Source: an uncultured Schlesneria sp.
GTDB taxonomy: Bacteria; Planctomycetota; Planctomycetia; Planctomycetales; Planctomycetaceae
Assembly (NCBI GenBank): GCA_903834925.1
Contig: CAILLA010000231.1
Coordinates: 1 to 55,396 of the forward strand
Reading direction: 5' to 3'
DNA length: 55,396 bases
The notes beneath the pieces are model-generated. The model was not told where the DNA came from. It made no database searches and saw nothing but the letters and a program-made list of their open reading frames with translations. The position numbers were made by a program, and so were the translations under genes. Of the stretch, positions 28,501-38,418 are shown piece by piece; the stretch's first letter is position 1, and each line of letters begins with the position of its first letter.

Positions 28501-31500
28501 CGTTCGATCACGTCGTCGACGGTTTGCGATTTGACGGCGATTCCACAGTCAGGACAGTATTGGGTTCCCAGACGCGCGTACAGAATTCGCAGGTAATCAT
28601 AAATTTCCGTCACTGTCCCCACGGTCGAACGGGGCGTATGTCCAACGGTCTTTTGTTCAATCGCAATCGAAGGTTGCAACCCGTGAATGTGGTCAACGCG
28701 TGGCTTCGGCATCTGACCCAGAAACTGCCGTGCGTAAGATGAAAGCGATTCGACGTATCGGCGTTGCCCTTCGGCGTAGAGCGTATCCATTGCAAGAGAA
28801 CTTTTGCCCGAACCACTGGGACCGCAAAAGACACTCATCTGATCTCGTGGAATATTCAGGTCAAGGTGTTGCAGGTTGTGTTGAGCCGCTCCGCGTACCA
28901 CGATCGAAGTGTCCGCACCTTCTGATGATTGCCTGAGTGGTACGGAGGTCTGCCAGCGCGAGCCTATTTGCGAACTTACGATGGTCGGAGCATTTGCTCC
29001 AGCCGACTTCTTCTTCGCGGTCTTTTTTGACGAGCCGGATTCCACTGGTGCGAGGCCCGCAATATTCCGCAACGCCTTGCCTGTGTACGATTCCTCGCAC
29101 TGAATAACTTCTTCTGGCGTCCCTTCCACAAGAATGCGACCACCTCCGGATCCACCTTCAGGACCTAGATCAATAACCCAATCTGCTGTCTTGATCACAT
29201 CCAGATTATGTTCCACCACGATCACGGTATTGCCCGCTTCAACAAACCCGTGCAAGACACGTAGCAAGTGCTCAATATCAACGAAGTGCAGTCCCGTTGT
29301 CGGTTCGTCGAGAATGTAGACAGTCTTACCTGTCGATCGCTTGCTAAGTTCTTTCGCCAGTTTCACGCGTTGAGCTTCGCCGCCGGATAGTGTCGGCGAT
29401 GGCTGACCGAGCTTGATGTAATCCATGCCGACGTCATGCAGCGTCTGAAGCGATTTCATTAGCTTTGGATGGTGCTCAAAGTGCTCGAGACCCTGCTGAA
29501 TATCCATTTGAAGAACATCGTTGACATTCTTCCCTTTGAATCGAACTTCCAGTGTCTCTTTATTGAAGCGTTTCCCCTGGCAAACCGGACACGTGACCCA
29601 GATATCGGCCAGAAAATCCATTTCCAGTTTGTTCGAACCATTTCCCTCGCACGCTTCACAACGTCCACCCGGCACATTGAATGAAAAACGACCGGGCTTA
29701 AACCCACGTAATTTCGATTCTGGCAACTGCGTGTAAAGATCTCGAATCAGATCGAATAGTTTCACATAAGTTGCGGGATTCGACCGAGGGGTCCGACCAA
29801 TCGGACTCTGATCAATATCGATCGCTTTATCGATGTGCTCCAGCCCAACGATCTTGGTGTATTCGCCTGGACGCCCAATTCCCTTATTGACGTCGCGATT
29901 GAGGACCTCCCATAAAATGTCGTTGACGAGCGAACTCTTTCCAGAACCGCTGACTCCCGTCACACAGATGAATTTTCCAAGCGGAAATTTTGCGGTGACA
30001 TTGCGTAGATTATGATGCGTCGCTCCCTGAATCTCGATGGCATGCCCATTTCCTTGACGACGCACTTTAGGAACTTCAATTGTCCGTCGACCGCTAAGAA
30101 ATGCTCCAGTGAGGCTGCGCTTCGATTGTTGGATGTTTTCAACGGTCCCTTCGGCTACGACTTCTCCCCCGCGCACGCCAGGACCTGGTCCAAAATCGAC
30201 CAGATGATCAGCGGCCTTCATTGTTTCATCGTCATGCTCGACAACGATGACCGTATTTCCCTGATCTCGCAGATCTTTGAGGCTATCAAGTAGCATTGTA
30301 TTGTCGCGCGGATGAAGGCCGATCGAAGGCTCGTCCAGAATATAAACCACGCCTACCAGTCCACACCCGATTTGTCCCGCCAATCGGATGCGCTGACTTT
30401 CACCACCAGAAAGGGTCGGTGCCGTTCGGTCCAGCGTCAGGTAATCCAAACCGCATCGAAGCAAAAAGCCCAGGCGTCCACGAATTTCCTTCAACGCTTC
30501 CGATGCAATAAATTGCCCGGTGTCAGAGAGTTCGAGTTCGTCAAAAAATTCCCACGCGGCTAACGTGCTCAATGAACAGACTTCTGGCAGCGACAGTGCC
30601 AAGGGTGGTGTCCCCTTGGATGCGAGCCGAATCGCGTCACGCCGCGATTTCTTTTCCTGATCGTTTCGTCGATCCAAGGCTGTCCGCCGTTCCTCGTGTG
30701 CGATTTCAGCACTTTTCGAGGTCAGTCGATAACTGCTGGCCTCTATATTCAGTCGTCGACCACCACAGCTGGCACAGCCGGTTTCATGCATATACTTTTC
30801 AAGCTGAACTCGTCGCATCGGGTTGCGTGTCTTCCGATATTCATCCAGCAATTCCGGTATGAACCCGGCATAAGTTCCCCCGCGTTTCCAGACACCATTT
30901 CCTGTTCGATAGGCGAATGTGATATTTCGTGATCCAGTTCCATAAAGGAACAGATGCTTTGCGGCATCAGCAAGATCTCGCCATTTTGTCTTGAAAAACG
31001 AATCTTCCTCCAGCCCAAGGTCGATCTCGATCGCGCGGGCAACCCCCTTAAGAATATGCTTTCGCCACTTGCCCACGGAACTGAGCTTCCCGAGCACGAC
31101 GATCGCACCCTTTTGAATCGTGAGCTGATCATCGGGAACCAGTCGATCGATGGCAAAGTCGTATCGAATCCCCAGCCCCTGACAATCGGGACACATCCCT
31201 TGCGGACTGTTGAAACTGAACAACTGCGGTGAGGGTTGCTGATAACTGATGCCACAGTGAGTACAGGCATAGTCGCATGAAAAGAGCTGCTCGACCGATG
31301 ACTGCGCATTAGAATGAGCATCCGATTCCAGCGGATTGTCTCGACGAGAACTGGATTTCCTGGTGGCAGCTTTCGTTACTCTGGCCGATGTCGCGGTTTC
31401 CGAAGAATCTTGCTCGTCATCGGCTGCCATCGACTGATCGCGATCGACTTCGCGGGCGATGACCAGTTTACGCTCCGCCAGATTCAGCGCAGTTTCGATC

Positions 31501-32165
31501 GCCTCGGCAACGCGTGCACGAGGTGTCTTTCCGGCGACCAGCCGATCGACCACGACGTCGATCGTATGCTTCATTTGCTTATCAAGTTGCAAATCGTCTG
31601 TCAGTTGAACGATTTTTCCATCGACACGAGCGCGCAAAAATCCCCGTTTGAGCAAATCGACAAATAAGTCTTTAAATTCACCCTTTTGCCTCTCGATGAG
31701 TGGCGCAAGAACCTGGTACTTGGTTCCTTCGGGGAGCCGCAACACATTGTCGAGAATATGCTCGCGGGTCTGAGCTGTGATCGCGCGGCCACATTGATAA
31801 CAACTAGCGGTTCCTACGCGCGCAAAAAGGACGCGTAAATAATCATAGATCTCTGTGATTGTTCCAACGGTACTGCGGGGATTTCGACCGCTCGCCTTTT
31901 GCTGAATCGAAATGGATGGAGCCAGACCGGTGATCGAATCCACTTCGGGTTTCGGCATCTGCCCGAGAAACTGCCGTGCGTATGACGAAAGGGACTCGAC
32001 ATATCGACGTTGTCCTTCTGCGTAGAGAGTGTCGAAGGCGAGAGAACTCTTCCCCGACCCGCTGACGCCCGTCATCACAATCAATTTGTTTCGCGGCAAA
32101 GTCAGGCTGATGTCTCGCAGATTATGCTCGCGAGCACCACGAATCACGATATCAGAAGCAGCCAT
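24576..32165 (-). CDS. uvrA: Giant tandem UvrA (two UvrA units fused) with duplicated C-terminal extension
   Basis: A 2,529-aa excinuclease subunit A, about 2.7 times the usual 940 aa. UvrA finds bulky DNA lesions and loads UvrB in nucleotide excision repair; normally it is a homodimer. Unit 1 spans about 5-1040, a Lys/Ser/Ala-rich linker 1040-1080, unit 2 about 1081-2195. Each unit has both ATPase modules: Walker A near 33, 739, 1116 and 1855 (GVSGSGKS, or GPSGSGKS in the third), signatures SGGESQR/SGGEAQR/SGGETQR/SGGEAQR near 585, 928, 1647, 2043, and Walker B ending [34 protein letters not shown]. Both units keep the UvrB-binding region and the C-terminal zinc finger (CEACEGNG with CPVC or CDTC). 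Residues 2197-2529 are an extension with two diverged repeats (see its own entry). ATG 32165 is preferred over TTG 32171. Tandem UvrA proteins occur in Planctomycetes and Chlamydiae. The gene stands alone. Confidence 0.96.
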   Translation of the reverse strand: MAASDIVIRGAREHNLRDISLTLPRNKLIVMTGVSGSGKSSLAFDTLYAEGQRRYVESLSSYARQFLGQMPKPEVDSITGLAPSISIQQKASGRNPRSTVGTITEIYDYLRVLFARVGTASCYQCGRAITAQTREHILDNVLRLPEGTKYQVLAPLIERQKGEFKDLFVDLLKRGFLRARVDGKIVQLTDDLQLDKQMKHTIDVVVDRLVAGKTPRARVAEAIETALNLAERKLVIAREVDRDQSMAADDEQDSSETATSARVTKAATRKSSSRRDNPLESDAHSNAQSSVEQLFSCDYACTHCGISYQQPSPQLFSFNSPQGMCPDCQGLGIRYDFAIDRLVPDDQLTIQKGAIVVLGKLSSVGKWRKHILKGVARAIEIDLGLEEDSFFKTKWRDLADAAKHLFLYGTGSRNITFAYRTGNGVWKRGGTYAGFIPELLDEYRKTRNPMRRVQLEKYMHETGCASCGGRRLNIEASSYRLTSKSAEIAHEERRTALDRRNDQEKKSRRDAIRLASKGTPPLALSLPEVCSLSTLAAWEFFDELELSDTGQFIASEALKEIRGRLGFLLRCGLDYLTLDRTAPTLSGGESQRIRLAGQIGCGLVGVVYILDEPSIGLHPRDNTMLLDSLKDLRDQGNTVIVVEHDDETMKAADHLVDFGPGPGVRGGEVVAEGTVENIQQSKRSLTGAFLSGRRTIEVPKVRRQGNGHAIEIQGATHHNLRNVTAKFPLGKFICVTGVSGSGKSSLVNDILWEVLNRDVNKGIGRPGEYTKIVGLEHIDKAIDIDQSPIGRTPRSNPATYVKLFDLIRDLYTQLPESKLRGFKPGRFSFNVPGGRCEACEGNGSNKLEMDFLADIWVTCPVCQGKRFNKETLEVRFKGKNVNDVLQMDIQQGLEHFEHHPKLMKSLQTLHDVGMDYIKLGQPSPTLSGGEAQRVKLAKELSKRSTGKTVYILDEPTTGLHFVDIEHLLRVLHGFVEAGNTVIVVEHNLDVIKTADWVIDLGPEGGSGGGRILVEGTPEEVIQCEESYTGKALRNIAGLAPVESGSSKKTAKKKSAGANAPTIVSSQIGSRWQTSVPLRQSSEGADTSIVVRGAAQHNLQHLDLNIPRDQMSVFCGPSGSGKSSLAMDTLYAEGQRRYVESLSSYARQFLGQMPKPRVDHIHGLQPSIAIEQKTVGHTPRSTVGTVTEIYDYLRILYARLGTQYCPDCGIAVKSQTVDDVIERLLDLSTNAESTTDQKNPGKKGPTEADLPPSTDSTNLRALVLAPQEVTVGQQYSKLWERVGEQGFRRVRINGVTYALEDVPEIDRKRKHTVEIVVDRITISRSSRSRLAESVELGFDLGKGLIRVAIVDDSRDEKKWKVLPFSLFRACESCGRGFEELAPHNFSFNSPLGWCNTCEGIGVQQGTNLGALVADQTRSLRQGAVSAWPDPVKSPLFRLMLESMAMECDIPLDVPFSQLDPLQQRAVLFGTGETWIPLISSSKDAISQSPRRSKSSRTSGSTSGTVRFQYKGLYPAIEQAASLSYDYRMKLYGLVGDVPCSSCQGSRLRDDASSVKIASNPEGAFVAFPQPKRSVPLKSLPGAESGKTLKQVCDLPLQDALTFLSELKLTAAQKRIGGDLLTEATSRLKFLVDVGLHYLTLGRTLPTLSGGETQRIRLAGQIGRALTGVLYVLDEPTIGLHPSDNGRLLTALVKLRDLGNTIVMVEHDREVLQAADRLYDFGPAAGRFGGTITAQGPPREIQKSELSLTGKYLSGREEIVIPKRRRIQRITVQDASAIKKSATKKVANRTPVIVPGIGPVADIVEYEPLPIEPEPGSYETPPGGGWLELLGARQHNLRNVDLRIPLGTLTAVTGVSGSGKSSLIDDTLARAISQKLNRATAQPGPYDELNGLQFLSKIIVVDQQPLGTTPASNPATYTGVFEHIRELFSRMPEAKVRGYSATRFSFNRAGGRCEACEGNGQKLIEMHFLPDIWVECDTCQGKRYNAETLTVTYRGQNIADVLAMSIGQALELFDNIPKIRGPLSVLAAIGLDYLTLGQPAPTLSGGEAQRVKLAAELARPQSGKTLYLLDEPTTGLHFDDIRKLLKILNSLVDAGNTVVVIEHNLDVIKTVDWIIDLGPQAGAEGGWIVAEGTPEDVSELAISRLNSHNESRRPIGIKSRKKSPTSFAVSDVSDQQSTIAAHRSFTGEILAKVLADGGRGDRETFDAEAVRKKKAGDLDPTKIGADAKMPWEVDGRKWHTIDGLANNGKPRRWRGVILARIIDELEASEKFSPTNWNERSTVEVAAKAKGIGWFLHAYTGDEWLLTLKFRVPKRTFIEATLITELGLKDVNDLDEIPVYNRQPRVRIRPSTNGPFEDITISIVDVTETETVAFQRFFAKAVQSFIDRTNPESLNLEDLTPWKKLGRKWHLMRKGFLQGAIVWEPIVLEELITLVSELLPNAEVDWTQKIIVNYTIDKMPRASLLTKRPSALELSISVKAGAVQLGQIANLGIDPEISSRDKSGFDVIRLRFTDVEQVKSVVLRKFLSEQWK

Positions 32166-32396
32166 GGGCAAAACAACATAAAAGAGGGATCGTCGTCGTC
32201 CGAAAAACCAGTCAAGATGTTACGAAGTATAGACCAGCCATACGCGCCAGCAAGCCTGACCAAGTGTCCCTTGTACTCGTTCGTCCGTGAGGGTTCTTCT
32301 TTCGACGTCGGATTCGTTATGATTCGTCAGGAATTGCCTGGACACAATCGGAGTCAATAACGGTTGATAGATCGCCTTTCAGGAACTGGATTGCAA

Positions 32397-33629
32397 ATGG
32401 ATCAATTGATAAAAACAGGGTTGATACTCGCGTTGGTCTGTGTTGTCGGTTGTGGCCAATCAAAGACTGTCCCGGTCGCCCCCGCGCCTGTTACCGAGAC
32501 GACGTCACCCGAAGCGGTGAAACCGATACTAACAGATTCCAAACCGACCACTCCCATTCCCCTGGTGACGACCGCGAAAGAAGGGACTGCGGAATCGACA
32601 TTTCAACAGACACTAATCGCGTTTCAAGAAGGACGACTTGAAACCGTTTTCGATTTTTTGCCTCCGTCATATCAGGCGGATGTTAACACGCTCGTCCATG
32701 ACTTTGCTGCAAAGATGGATCCTGAAATCTGGTCCACCACCTTCAAATTGCTGGCGAAAGTCGCCAACGTCTTGAAAACAAAAAAAACGCTGATTCTGAG
32801 TCTCGACGGAGTCAAGCGGGCGCCGCAGATCGAGTCGATCAAGCCGCACTGGGATGCGATCGCAACCGGAATTCAGGACTTTGCAACCAGCGAAGTAGCT
32901 GATCTTTCCAAACTGAAACAGGCCAATGTCCGCGAGTTGCTCGCAGCGGGATGCAAGCCGCTTCGTGGAATGCCGCTTCCACAGTTTGGTGACTTACAAG
33001 TCACGACGATCAAATCCGACACCAATACGGCAACCTTGTCATACCGGGAAACCCGAGATGCCGAGCCAAAGCAAGTCGATTTTGTAGTGATCGAAGGAAA
33101 GTGGCTACCGAAATCGATCGCCGACGGATGGTCTTCCGGTATCGCCGATGCCAAGGCGATGCTGGAAGATCTTCCCAATCGAATCTCGGCGGTGAAGCCC
33201 GAAGCCATGAAACAGATCGATGCAATTGATGGAATGGTCGATCAACTGCAAAGTGCAAAAACGTCCGACGATTTTAGCACTGCTGTTGCACCTCTAGTTT
33301 TCACGATTGCTTTCGGAGCCCAGATGGCTCAGCAATCAATCAGCGATGCCGCAACATTCCCAAGGAAAGGGAATGCAGCTCATTGTATTGTCAACCGGGA
33401 ATTGAGCGACCGCGAGTTAACGGCATTCAAAGATGCGGTGATGGCAAAACTGAACGACTCGTCTGCCGATGCCGACTATGAGCTGATCCCGAACAACGGA
33501 AAGACTCGCTGCCGGTTTACTCCTGTTTCCGATGTCAGCGGTCTAACGGCCCTCGTGGCGAAACATTTTGACACCGCAGAGGTTCGCCTGGACCTCGAAA
33601 ATAGAACGATTTACGTCGAATTCAAATAG
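32397..33629 (+). CDS. Predicted lipoprotein of unknown function
   Basis: A 410-aa protein. ATG 32397 is preceded by AGGAA and gives a lipoprotein signal: KTGLILALVCVVGCGQSK, with the lipobox Cys at about 18. A Thr/Pro-rich linker (about 20-65) leads to a helical region (AFQEGRLETVFDFLPPSYQADVNTLVHDFAAKMDPEIW, about 75-115). The C-terminal half has an alpha/beta section (IVNRELSDRELTAFKDAVMAKLNDSSADADYELIPNNGKTRCRFTPVSDVSGLTALVAKHF, about 335-395). I do not recognise the family. It precedes nadB by 31 bases on the same strand, which may be chance. Confidence 0.8.
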   Translation: MDQLIKTGLILALVCVVGCGQSKTVPVAPAPVTETTSPEAVKPILTDSKPTTPIPLVTTAKEGTAESTFQQTLIAFQEGRLETVFDFLPPSYQADVNTLVHDFAAKMDPEIWSTTFKLLAKVANVLKTKKTLILSLDGVKRAPQIESIKPHWDAIATGIQDFATSEVADLSKLKQANVRELLAAGCKPLRGMPLPQFGDLQVTTIKSDTNTATLSYRETRDAEPKQVDFVVIEGKWLPKSIADGWSSGIADAKAMLEDLPNRISAVKPEAMKQIDAIDGMVDQLQSAKTSDDFSTAVAPLVFTIAFGAQMAQQSISDAATFPRKGNAAHCIVNRELSDRELTAFKDAVMAKLNDSSADADYELIPNNGKTRCRFTPVSDVSGLTALVAKHFDTAEVRLDLENRTIYVEFK

Positions 33630-33660
33630 ATCGCGACATCCCCTTCGCAACGATACCAAT

Positions 33661-35319
33661 ATGCCACCTCAGATAGTTTTGCCAAAACGACGTTATCTCG
33701 TTCGCTTCAACCCCAAACGCGTGCCGCATTTATTCACGGATGTCCTGGTGATTGGTGCTGGAATCACTGGCATTCGTGCGGCACTGGCCATTGATCCCAA
33801 ACTGAATGTTGTTCTTGCAACGAAGGATCGACTCAAAGAATCGAACAGCGCTTATGCTCAAGGTGGCATTGCTGGCGTCTTCGATCCGGTTGACGATTTC
33901 GCGAATCATGTCGCAGATACGTTGGCGGCAGGAAAGGGTTTGTGCAATCGAGCTATTGTCGAAACCGTTGTCAGGGAAGCACCCGCTCGGATTCGCGAAC
34001 TCGTCTCGATGGGTGCACATTTTGATCAAACGGATGGCGAAATTGCATTGACTCAGGAAGGTGGACACAGCCACCGACGTGTCGTACATGCGCTTGGAGA
34101 CGCGACGGGGAAAGAGGTGATGCGGGCATTGATCGAGCAAATTCGCAGCGCGCCGCAAGTCGATATTTGGGAAAACACCTTTACGATTGACCTGCTGACA
34201 CACGAAGGCGAATGTCGGGGAGCTCTTGTTTGGAATGCGAGTCACGGTAAGACATTCGTCTGGGCCAAGCAGACCATACTTGCCACGGGTGGAGCCGGTC
34301 GGCTTTATCGCGAGACGACCAATCCTGAAATTGCCACGGCGGATGGCCATGCGATGGCTTTTCGAGCGGGATGCGAATTGCGTGATATGGAGTTCATGCA
34401 GTTTCATCCGACGGTGCTTTATATTGCCGGTTCGTCTCGCCATTTGATTTCCGAGGCGGCGCGAGGTGAAGGAGGGATTCTGCGAGATTGTACGGGCCAC
34501 CGTTTCATGCCTGACTATGATCCCGCCGCTGAACTGGCTCCGCGTGATGTTGTCAGTCGATCCATTACTCGTCAGATGGAAAAGACACGTCACCATTGCG
34601 TTTATCTTGATCTGACGCACCTGCCAAAATCACTTGTTCTCGAACGGTTCCCGCATATTCGACAAGTCTGTACCCAGTTTGGTCTCGACTTATTGCGAGA
34701 CCAGATTCCCGTTCGTCCTGGTGCCCACTATATGATCGGTGGAATCACCGTCGATGACGAGGCGCGTACCTCGCTGCCGCGCTTGTGGGCAGCAGGAGAA
34801 GTGACATCCAGTGGACTGCACGGTGCGAATCGACTTGCCAGTAACAGCCTTCTGGAAGGATTGGTCTTTGGTCTTCGAGCGGGAATCAACGCTTCAGTCG
34901 CGGCAAATGGAGAGTCTGACCAGTTTACGGCACTCGCGTTGAAAACCGACCCTCAGCAATTGTTGCCGATCGAGGGAGCATTCGCTGAAAATGACGATCC
35001 GCTTGGATCATCATCGTTGAAGCTGGACGACTTATTGAATTCGCTCAACAGCGAAATGTGGCGTAATGTTGGAATCGAACGAAACGCGAACGATTTGGAG
35101 TCGGCGCTTCGACAGATCGAGTTCTGGGACCGATATGTCGGGCCACACGAGTTTGCAATCACCAAAGGTTGGGAATTACAAAATCTTTTGCTTGTGGCCC
35201 GCCTTATGGTGGTCTCTGCGATGACGCGTCAGGAAAGCCGGGGGACGCATTACCGCAGTGATTTTCCGGAAACCGATCCGAAACAAGCAGAACATATCCG
35301 TCTGTTGTCGCAACCCTGA
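33661..35319 (+). CDS. nadB: L-aspartate oxidase
   Basis: A 552-aa flavoprotein oxidising L-aspartate to iminoaspartate, the first step of de novo NAD synthesis. The start ATG 33661 avoids overlap with the lipoprotein gene; the frame opens earlier at 33568. The FAD-binding GAGITGIRAAL (about 27) is followed by SNSAYAQGGIAG (about 61) and the substrate-loop stretch GGHSHRRVVHALGDATGKEV (about 138-157). ATGGAGRLYRETTNPEIATADG (about 206-227), EFMQFHPTVLY (about 245) and AAGEVTSSGLHGANRLASNSLLEGL (about 378-402) match the fumarate-reductase/NadB family. The C-terminal helical domain is complete. nadA and nadC are not in the window. Confidence 0.95.
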   Translation: MPPQIVLPKRRYLVRFNPKRVPHLFTDVLVIGAGITGIRAALAIDPKLNVVLATKDRLKESNSAYAQGGIAGVFDPVDDFANHVADTLAAGKGLCNRAIVETVVREAPARIRELVSMGAHFDQTDGEIALTQEGGHSHRRVVHALGDATGKEVMRALIEQIRSAPQVDIWENTFTIDLLTHEGECRGALVWNASHGKTFVWAKQTILATGGAGRLYRETTNPEIATADGHAMAFRAGCELRDMEFMQFHPTVLYIAGSSRHLISEAARGEGGILRDCTGHRFMPDYDPAAELAPRDVVSRSITRQMEKTRHHCVYLDLTHLPKSLVLERFPHIRQVCTQFGLDLLRDQIPVRPGAHYMIGGITVDDEARTSLPRLWAAGEVTSSGLHGANRLASNSLLEGLVFGLRAGINASVAANGESDQFTALALKTDPQQLLPIEGAFAENDDPLGSSSLKLDDLLNSLNSEMWRNVGIERNANDLESALRQIEFWDRYVGPHEFAITKGWELQNLLLVARLMVVSAMTRQESRGTHYRSDFPETDPKQAEHIRLLSQP

Positions 35320-35357
35320 TTGGCATCGCAACAATTGCCACCTGCAATGAGTTTGGT

Positions 35358-35717
35358 TCAGCTCCAGAAGTTTTCGCCGTGCCAATTCATCGGAGGCTGC
35401 GTTTGAACTTCGACGTCCCCATTAACTTGCATTTGGCAGGCGAGACGAAGATTTGTTTCGTTACCCAAGCGTGCGAAAAAGGTTAACGGATGGGCGGTCA
35501 TCGAAACCTTTTCAAACAGGCTTTGGTTCGAAACGTTTTCAAGCCCCTTTTTCACCATAACCTTGCAACTGGTGCAAAGCCCAAACCCCATGCAATTCAC
35601 ATAGTTGTGAGGCGTTGGATACAGCTGGACGCCAGCCTTGATGGCCTCGCGTCGAAGGTTCGACCCTGCTGGAACTTGGATCGTCTTTTTCTCATTAACA
35701 AAAGTCACTGTCGGCAT
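35358..35717 (-). CDS. 2Fe-2S ferredoxin
   Basis: A 119-aa electron carrier of the plant/adrenodoxin fold. The start ATG 35717 has GGAAGAGC about 9 bases upstream and gives MPTVTFVNEKKTIQVPAGSN, the usual opening strand pair. The cluster ligands are in NCMGFGLCTSCKVMV (about 42-56, C-x5-C-x2-C) with the fourth Cys in RLACQMQV (about 97). An extension of the frame upstream to 35864 shows no family residues. It is convergent with nadB, 38 bases away; there is no evidence that it serves NadB. Confidence 0.9.
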   Translation of the reverse strand: MPTVTFVNEKKTIQVPAGSNLRREAIKAGVQLYPTPHNYVNCMGFGLCTSCKVMVKKGLENVSNQSLFEKVSMTAHPLTFFARLGNETNLRLACQMQVNGDVEVQTQPPMNWHGENFWS

Positions 35718-35930
35718 GTTTGATGCTCTTCCAAAAGCAATATGGTCACGAACAGATTTGGCGACAACCGTATGATATTCTCGACGCGAAGTTGAAAGCA
35801 ATGTTCGGAGACTCGGTAGAGGCACGAGTTTGCAGAAAATTGGAGTTTCGGATTTCGAAATCACGTTCCTTCGCCCGTTCGAGAAATCCTGATTTCGGGA
35901 AGGTTTCGGTCATCTCTCGCGTCAATCTGT

Positions 35931-36362
35931 TCAAAACAAGCGTTGATCGGGGTAGTACCGACAAATAATCGTCCGCCTGAGCAACAAAAGAATTGCTAAA
36001 TTAAGAACCTTCCACCACAACAACCAGGACGTCAATTTCCAGGCTTCAATGATGTCTGACACACCAAACAAGAGAAATGCAATCAGATAGGCAATCTCCG
36101 TGCTCGATCGCCGATATCTCAACCAACGGCGAAAAACGAGCATTGCGAAGATGAACCACGCGGTTGCCTCGCAAAGATTAAAGTAGTGACAAAGATGATC
36201 TTGAAGCGACTTAACTTGTCCCGGAGGACGATCCCAAGTCCACCAGGTCTCGACAAAAAGCCAACCAAAAACCTCTTTTACTGACAAGCCTTCAACTCCT
36301 CCGGTTGCTCGATAACGGCATTGTCCAGTGGAGGTCACACTTCTCGCTAGTCCGACACTCAA
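35931..36362 (-). CDS. Small membrane protein of unknown function
   Basis: A 143-aa protein at the most. Three probable membrane segments: about 66-80 (ATAWFIFAMLVF), 90-108 (IAYLIAFLLFGVSDIIEAW) and 111-128 (SWLLWWKVLNLAILLLLRR). The order and the charged loops (RRWLRYRRSSTE) look like a real membrane protein. The first 40 residues have low-quality coding character, so the true start may be further inside, near the stretch VFGWLFVETWWTWD. No family recognised. Confidence 0.65.
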   Translation of the reverse strand: MSVGLARSVTSTGQCRYRATGGVEGLSVKEVFGWLFVETWWTWDRPPGQVKSLQDHLCHYFNLCEATAWFIFAMLVFRRWLRYRRSSTEIAYLIAFLLFGVSDIIEAWKLTSWLLWWKVLNLAILLLLRRTIICRYYPDQRLF

Positions 36363-36455
36363 CAGGTTTGGTGGGGGTGCAGAAAGTGAGAACTGCCGCT
36401 ACGATTCTAACGCGTTGACGGTCAAACTTCACAACACTCATCGAGATGCCTCAAT

Positions 36456-36965
36456 ATGAAAAGCAGCTTGCCGGTTATTTTTGCCTTGTTGACGGGATTG
36501 TTCTGGGGGACTTATGGCCCGGTTCTCGGACAAGCTCGGGCCTTTGAAAAAAGCCCATTCAAACCTTACGTCATGATCGGTATCGCCTACCTCATTTGGG
36601 GAATCATCGGCGGTTTGATTGGTATGGTTTCCAAAGGGGACAGCTTCACTTTTACGAGACAGGGCACAATTTGGGGGTTTGCAGCAGGGACACTCGGAGC
36701 CTGGGGGGCGTTAACCCTTACGCTCGCAATGTTTACCGGAGGAACGGCAATGCCACAGGTTGTTATGCCAATCGTTTTTGGAACCGCAGTCACCGTGAGT
36801 GCAATTGTTGCTGTTCTCACGACGAAGACGCAAGCTGATCCACGGCTTTGGCTTGGGATCATTGGCATGGGAATCTGCATCGTCACTGTGGCATATTTTA
36901 CGCCCCATCAAGTTCCACATGGGGCAAAACCAGCTGAGCCACCGGCGGTAAAAGATCCTGCATGA
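36456..36965 (+). CDS. Half-size DMT/EamA-like membrane protein
   Basis: A 169-aa protein with five probable TM helices (about 5-22, 37-58, 74-94, 98-118 and 125-145) and motifs LTGLFWGTYGPVLG and GIAYLIWGIIGGLIG that recall sugar/metabolite transporters of the DMT superfamily (EamA, GRP/RhaT). Full DMT proteins have two such units and about 10 helices, so this would act as a dimer. The C-terminal tail (about 149-169) is hydrophilic. Its stop overlaps the start of a small open frame by ATGA, and a DUF1501 gene follows. Substrate unknown. Confidence 0.78.
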   Translation: MKSSLPVIFALLTGLFWGTYGPVLGQARAFEKSPFKPYVMIGIAYLIWGIIGGLIGMVSKGDSFTFTRQGTIWGFAAGTLGAWGALTLTLAMFTGGTAMPQVVMPIVFGTAVTVSAIVAVLTTKTQADPRLWLGIIGMGICIVTVAYFTPHQVPHGAKPAEPPAVKDPA

Positions 36966-37123
36966 CCGTGACGGCCAGAATGAGTGGCAAAATGGGTAAG
37001 TCGTCACGTTCGTTTTCTCCTCATCCAATTCCTGTCGGCAACATCTGCGGAATTTACGATGAGGGGAATCCTGTTACTTTGCCACTGAAACCATTGCCGG
37101 AGATCAAAGGTATCCCTCAATAG
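36962..37123 (+). CDS. Possible 53-aa small protein, ATGA overlap with preceding gene
   Basis: A short open frame whose ATG overlaps the TGA of the membrane protein by ATGA, the usual signature of translational coupling. The product starts MTVTARMSGKMGKSS and ends in a Pro-rich section with NPVTLPLKPLPEIKGIPQ. It has no signal peptide, membrane segment or known motif. It ends 32 bases before the DUF1501 start. The only support is the overlap and the in-frame run, so it may not be a gene. Confidence 0.4.
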   Translation: MTVTARMSGKMGKSSRSFSPHPIPVGNICGIYDEGNPVTLPLKPLPEIKGIPQ

Positions 37124-37155
37124 CCTTATCCAATTCAAAATCTCAGGAATCTGGC

Positions 37156-38394
37156 ATGACGATTTCCGCCAATCGACGCGAATTTCTCAAACTGTTTGGC
37201 GCGGCTGGTGTGATCTCATTGGGGGCGAATCCCGCCCAATTCCTCGCGCGGGCGGCTGATGTTGCGGGAAACTCGACGCCCACTGACGGTCGAGTCCTTG
37301 TGCTGATACAACTCGCGGGTGGCAACGACGGTTTGAATACGCTGATCCCTTATGGGGATAGTGCCTATTACAAAGCTCGTCCGGGGATCGGGATTCCGAA
37401 GAATCAAGTGCTGCGCATCAACGATCATGTCGGTCTTCATCCTCGGCTTTCGGGATTGAAAGAGCTGTATGACGAGGGAAATCTTGCGATTGTGCAAGGG
37501 GTCGGTTATCCACAAACCGATCGGTCGCATTTCCGTTCAATGGATATCTGGCAGTCGGCTCAACCCTTAAATCAGGCACCTCGCGACGGGTGGCTTGGAC
37601 GAGCACTCGAATGGCAGTTCGACCACCAGCCGGAACGAGCCGAAGGCCTGACTTTGGGAACAGATAAACTCCCATTAGCCTTCGTCAGCGGACGAGTCAG
37701 CGTTCCGACGTTGCGTCGATTGGAAGATTTTCAACTTGTCGATGGTCATGGTCCTGAGTCTCATCAAAAGTTAAAGAAAGAGACACTGACCCGAATCCTT
37801 CAATCCACGGCAGAAGGAAAGCAAGAACTGGATTTTCTCCGCCGAGCAACAGCCACAGCACTCACAAATGCGGATCGCCTGAAAAGCCTGAATTCCAACT
37901 ACAAACCCGCCGTTGATTACCCTGCCACGGGATTGGCAAATCGGCTGAAGTTGATCGCTCAGATGGTTGCCGCAGAATTACCTGCCAGAATATATTATGT
38001 CTCTCTGGATGGCTTTGACACGCATGCTCAACAAGAGGGTGGCCATGCCGCGTTGCTGGCGGAATTAGGCGGAGCAATCCTCGCGTTCCAGCGTGATTTG
38101 GTCGGTCACGGATTGGCCGACAAAGTATTGCTTTCCACGTTTTCGGAATTCGGTCGAAGAGTTTCCGAAAATGGCAGTCTTGGAACCGACCACGGTGCCG
38201 CGTCGATGCTTTTCGCATTGTCTCCCAATAAAGGGGGATTATACGGAACACATCCCAGCCTGACCGATCTGGAAGATGGAGATCTCAAGCAGACGTCCGA
38301 CTTCCGGTCTGTTTATGCGTCGTTGCTGAACTGGTTGCAGATTCCCAGTGAGCCGGTTCTGGGTGAGCGATTTGCCCCAATCGGTTTTGCCTGA
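37156..38394 (+). CDS. DUF1501 family secreted protein, short type, Tat signal
   Basis: A 412-aa DUF1501 protein of the shorter subgroup. The Tat signal is SANRREFLKLFGAAGVISLGANPAQFLARA (about 4-33). Typical segments are LVLIQLAGGNDGLNTLIPYGDSAYYKARPGIGIP (about 48-81), LHPRLSGLKELYDEGNLAIVQGVGYP (about 94-119), YYVSLDGFDTHAQQEGGHAALLAELGGAI (about 279-307) and TFSEFGRRVSENGSLGTDHGAAS (about 327-349), where Asp and His residues correspond to the presumed metal site. This subgroup often pairs with a DUF1800 gene; none is next to it. It differs clearly from the longer DUF1501 protein at 8182-9612. Confidence 0.93.
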   Translation: MTISANRREFLKLFGAAGVISLGANPAQFLARAADVAGNSTPTDGRVLVLIQLAGGNDGLNTLIPYGDSAYYKARPGIGIPKNQVLRINDHVGLHPRLSGLKELYDEGNLAIVQGVGYPQTDRSHFRSMDIWQSAQPLNQAPRDGWLGRALEWQFDHQPERAEGLTLGTDKLPLAFVSGRVSVPTLRRLEDFQLVDGHGPESHQKLKKETLTRILQSTAEGKQELDFLRRATATALTNADRLKSLNSNYKPAVDYPATGLANRLKLIAQMVAAELPARIYYVSLDGFDTHAQQEGGHAALLAELGGAILAFQRDLVGHGLADKVLLSTFSEFGRRVSENGSLGTDHGAASMLFALSPNKGGLYGTHPSLTDLEDGDLKQTSDFRSVYASLLNWLQIPSEPVLGERFAPIGFA

Positions 38395-38418
38395 TCAACG
38401 AATCCAGCGAGTTCGTCA

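Noticed and set aside
33730-34620. 296-codon frame antisense to nadB
   Set aside because: It is entirely within nadB, whose motifs are clear; the antisense translation has no hydrophobic pattern or family match.
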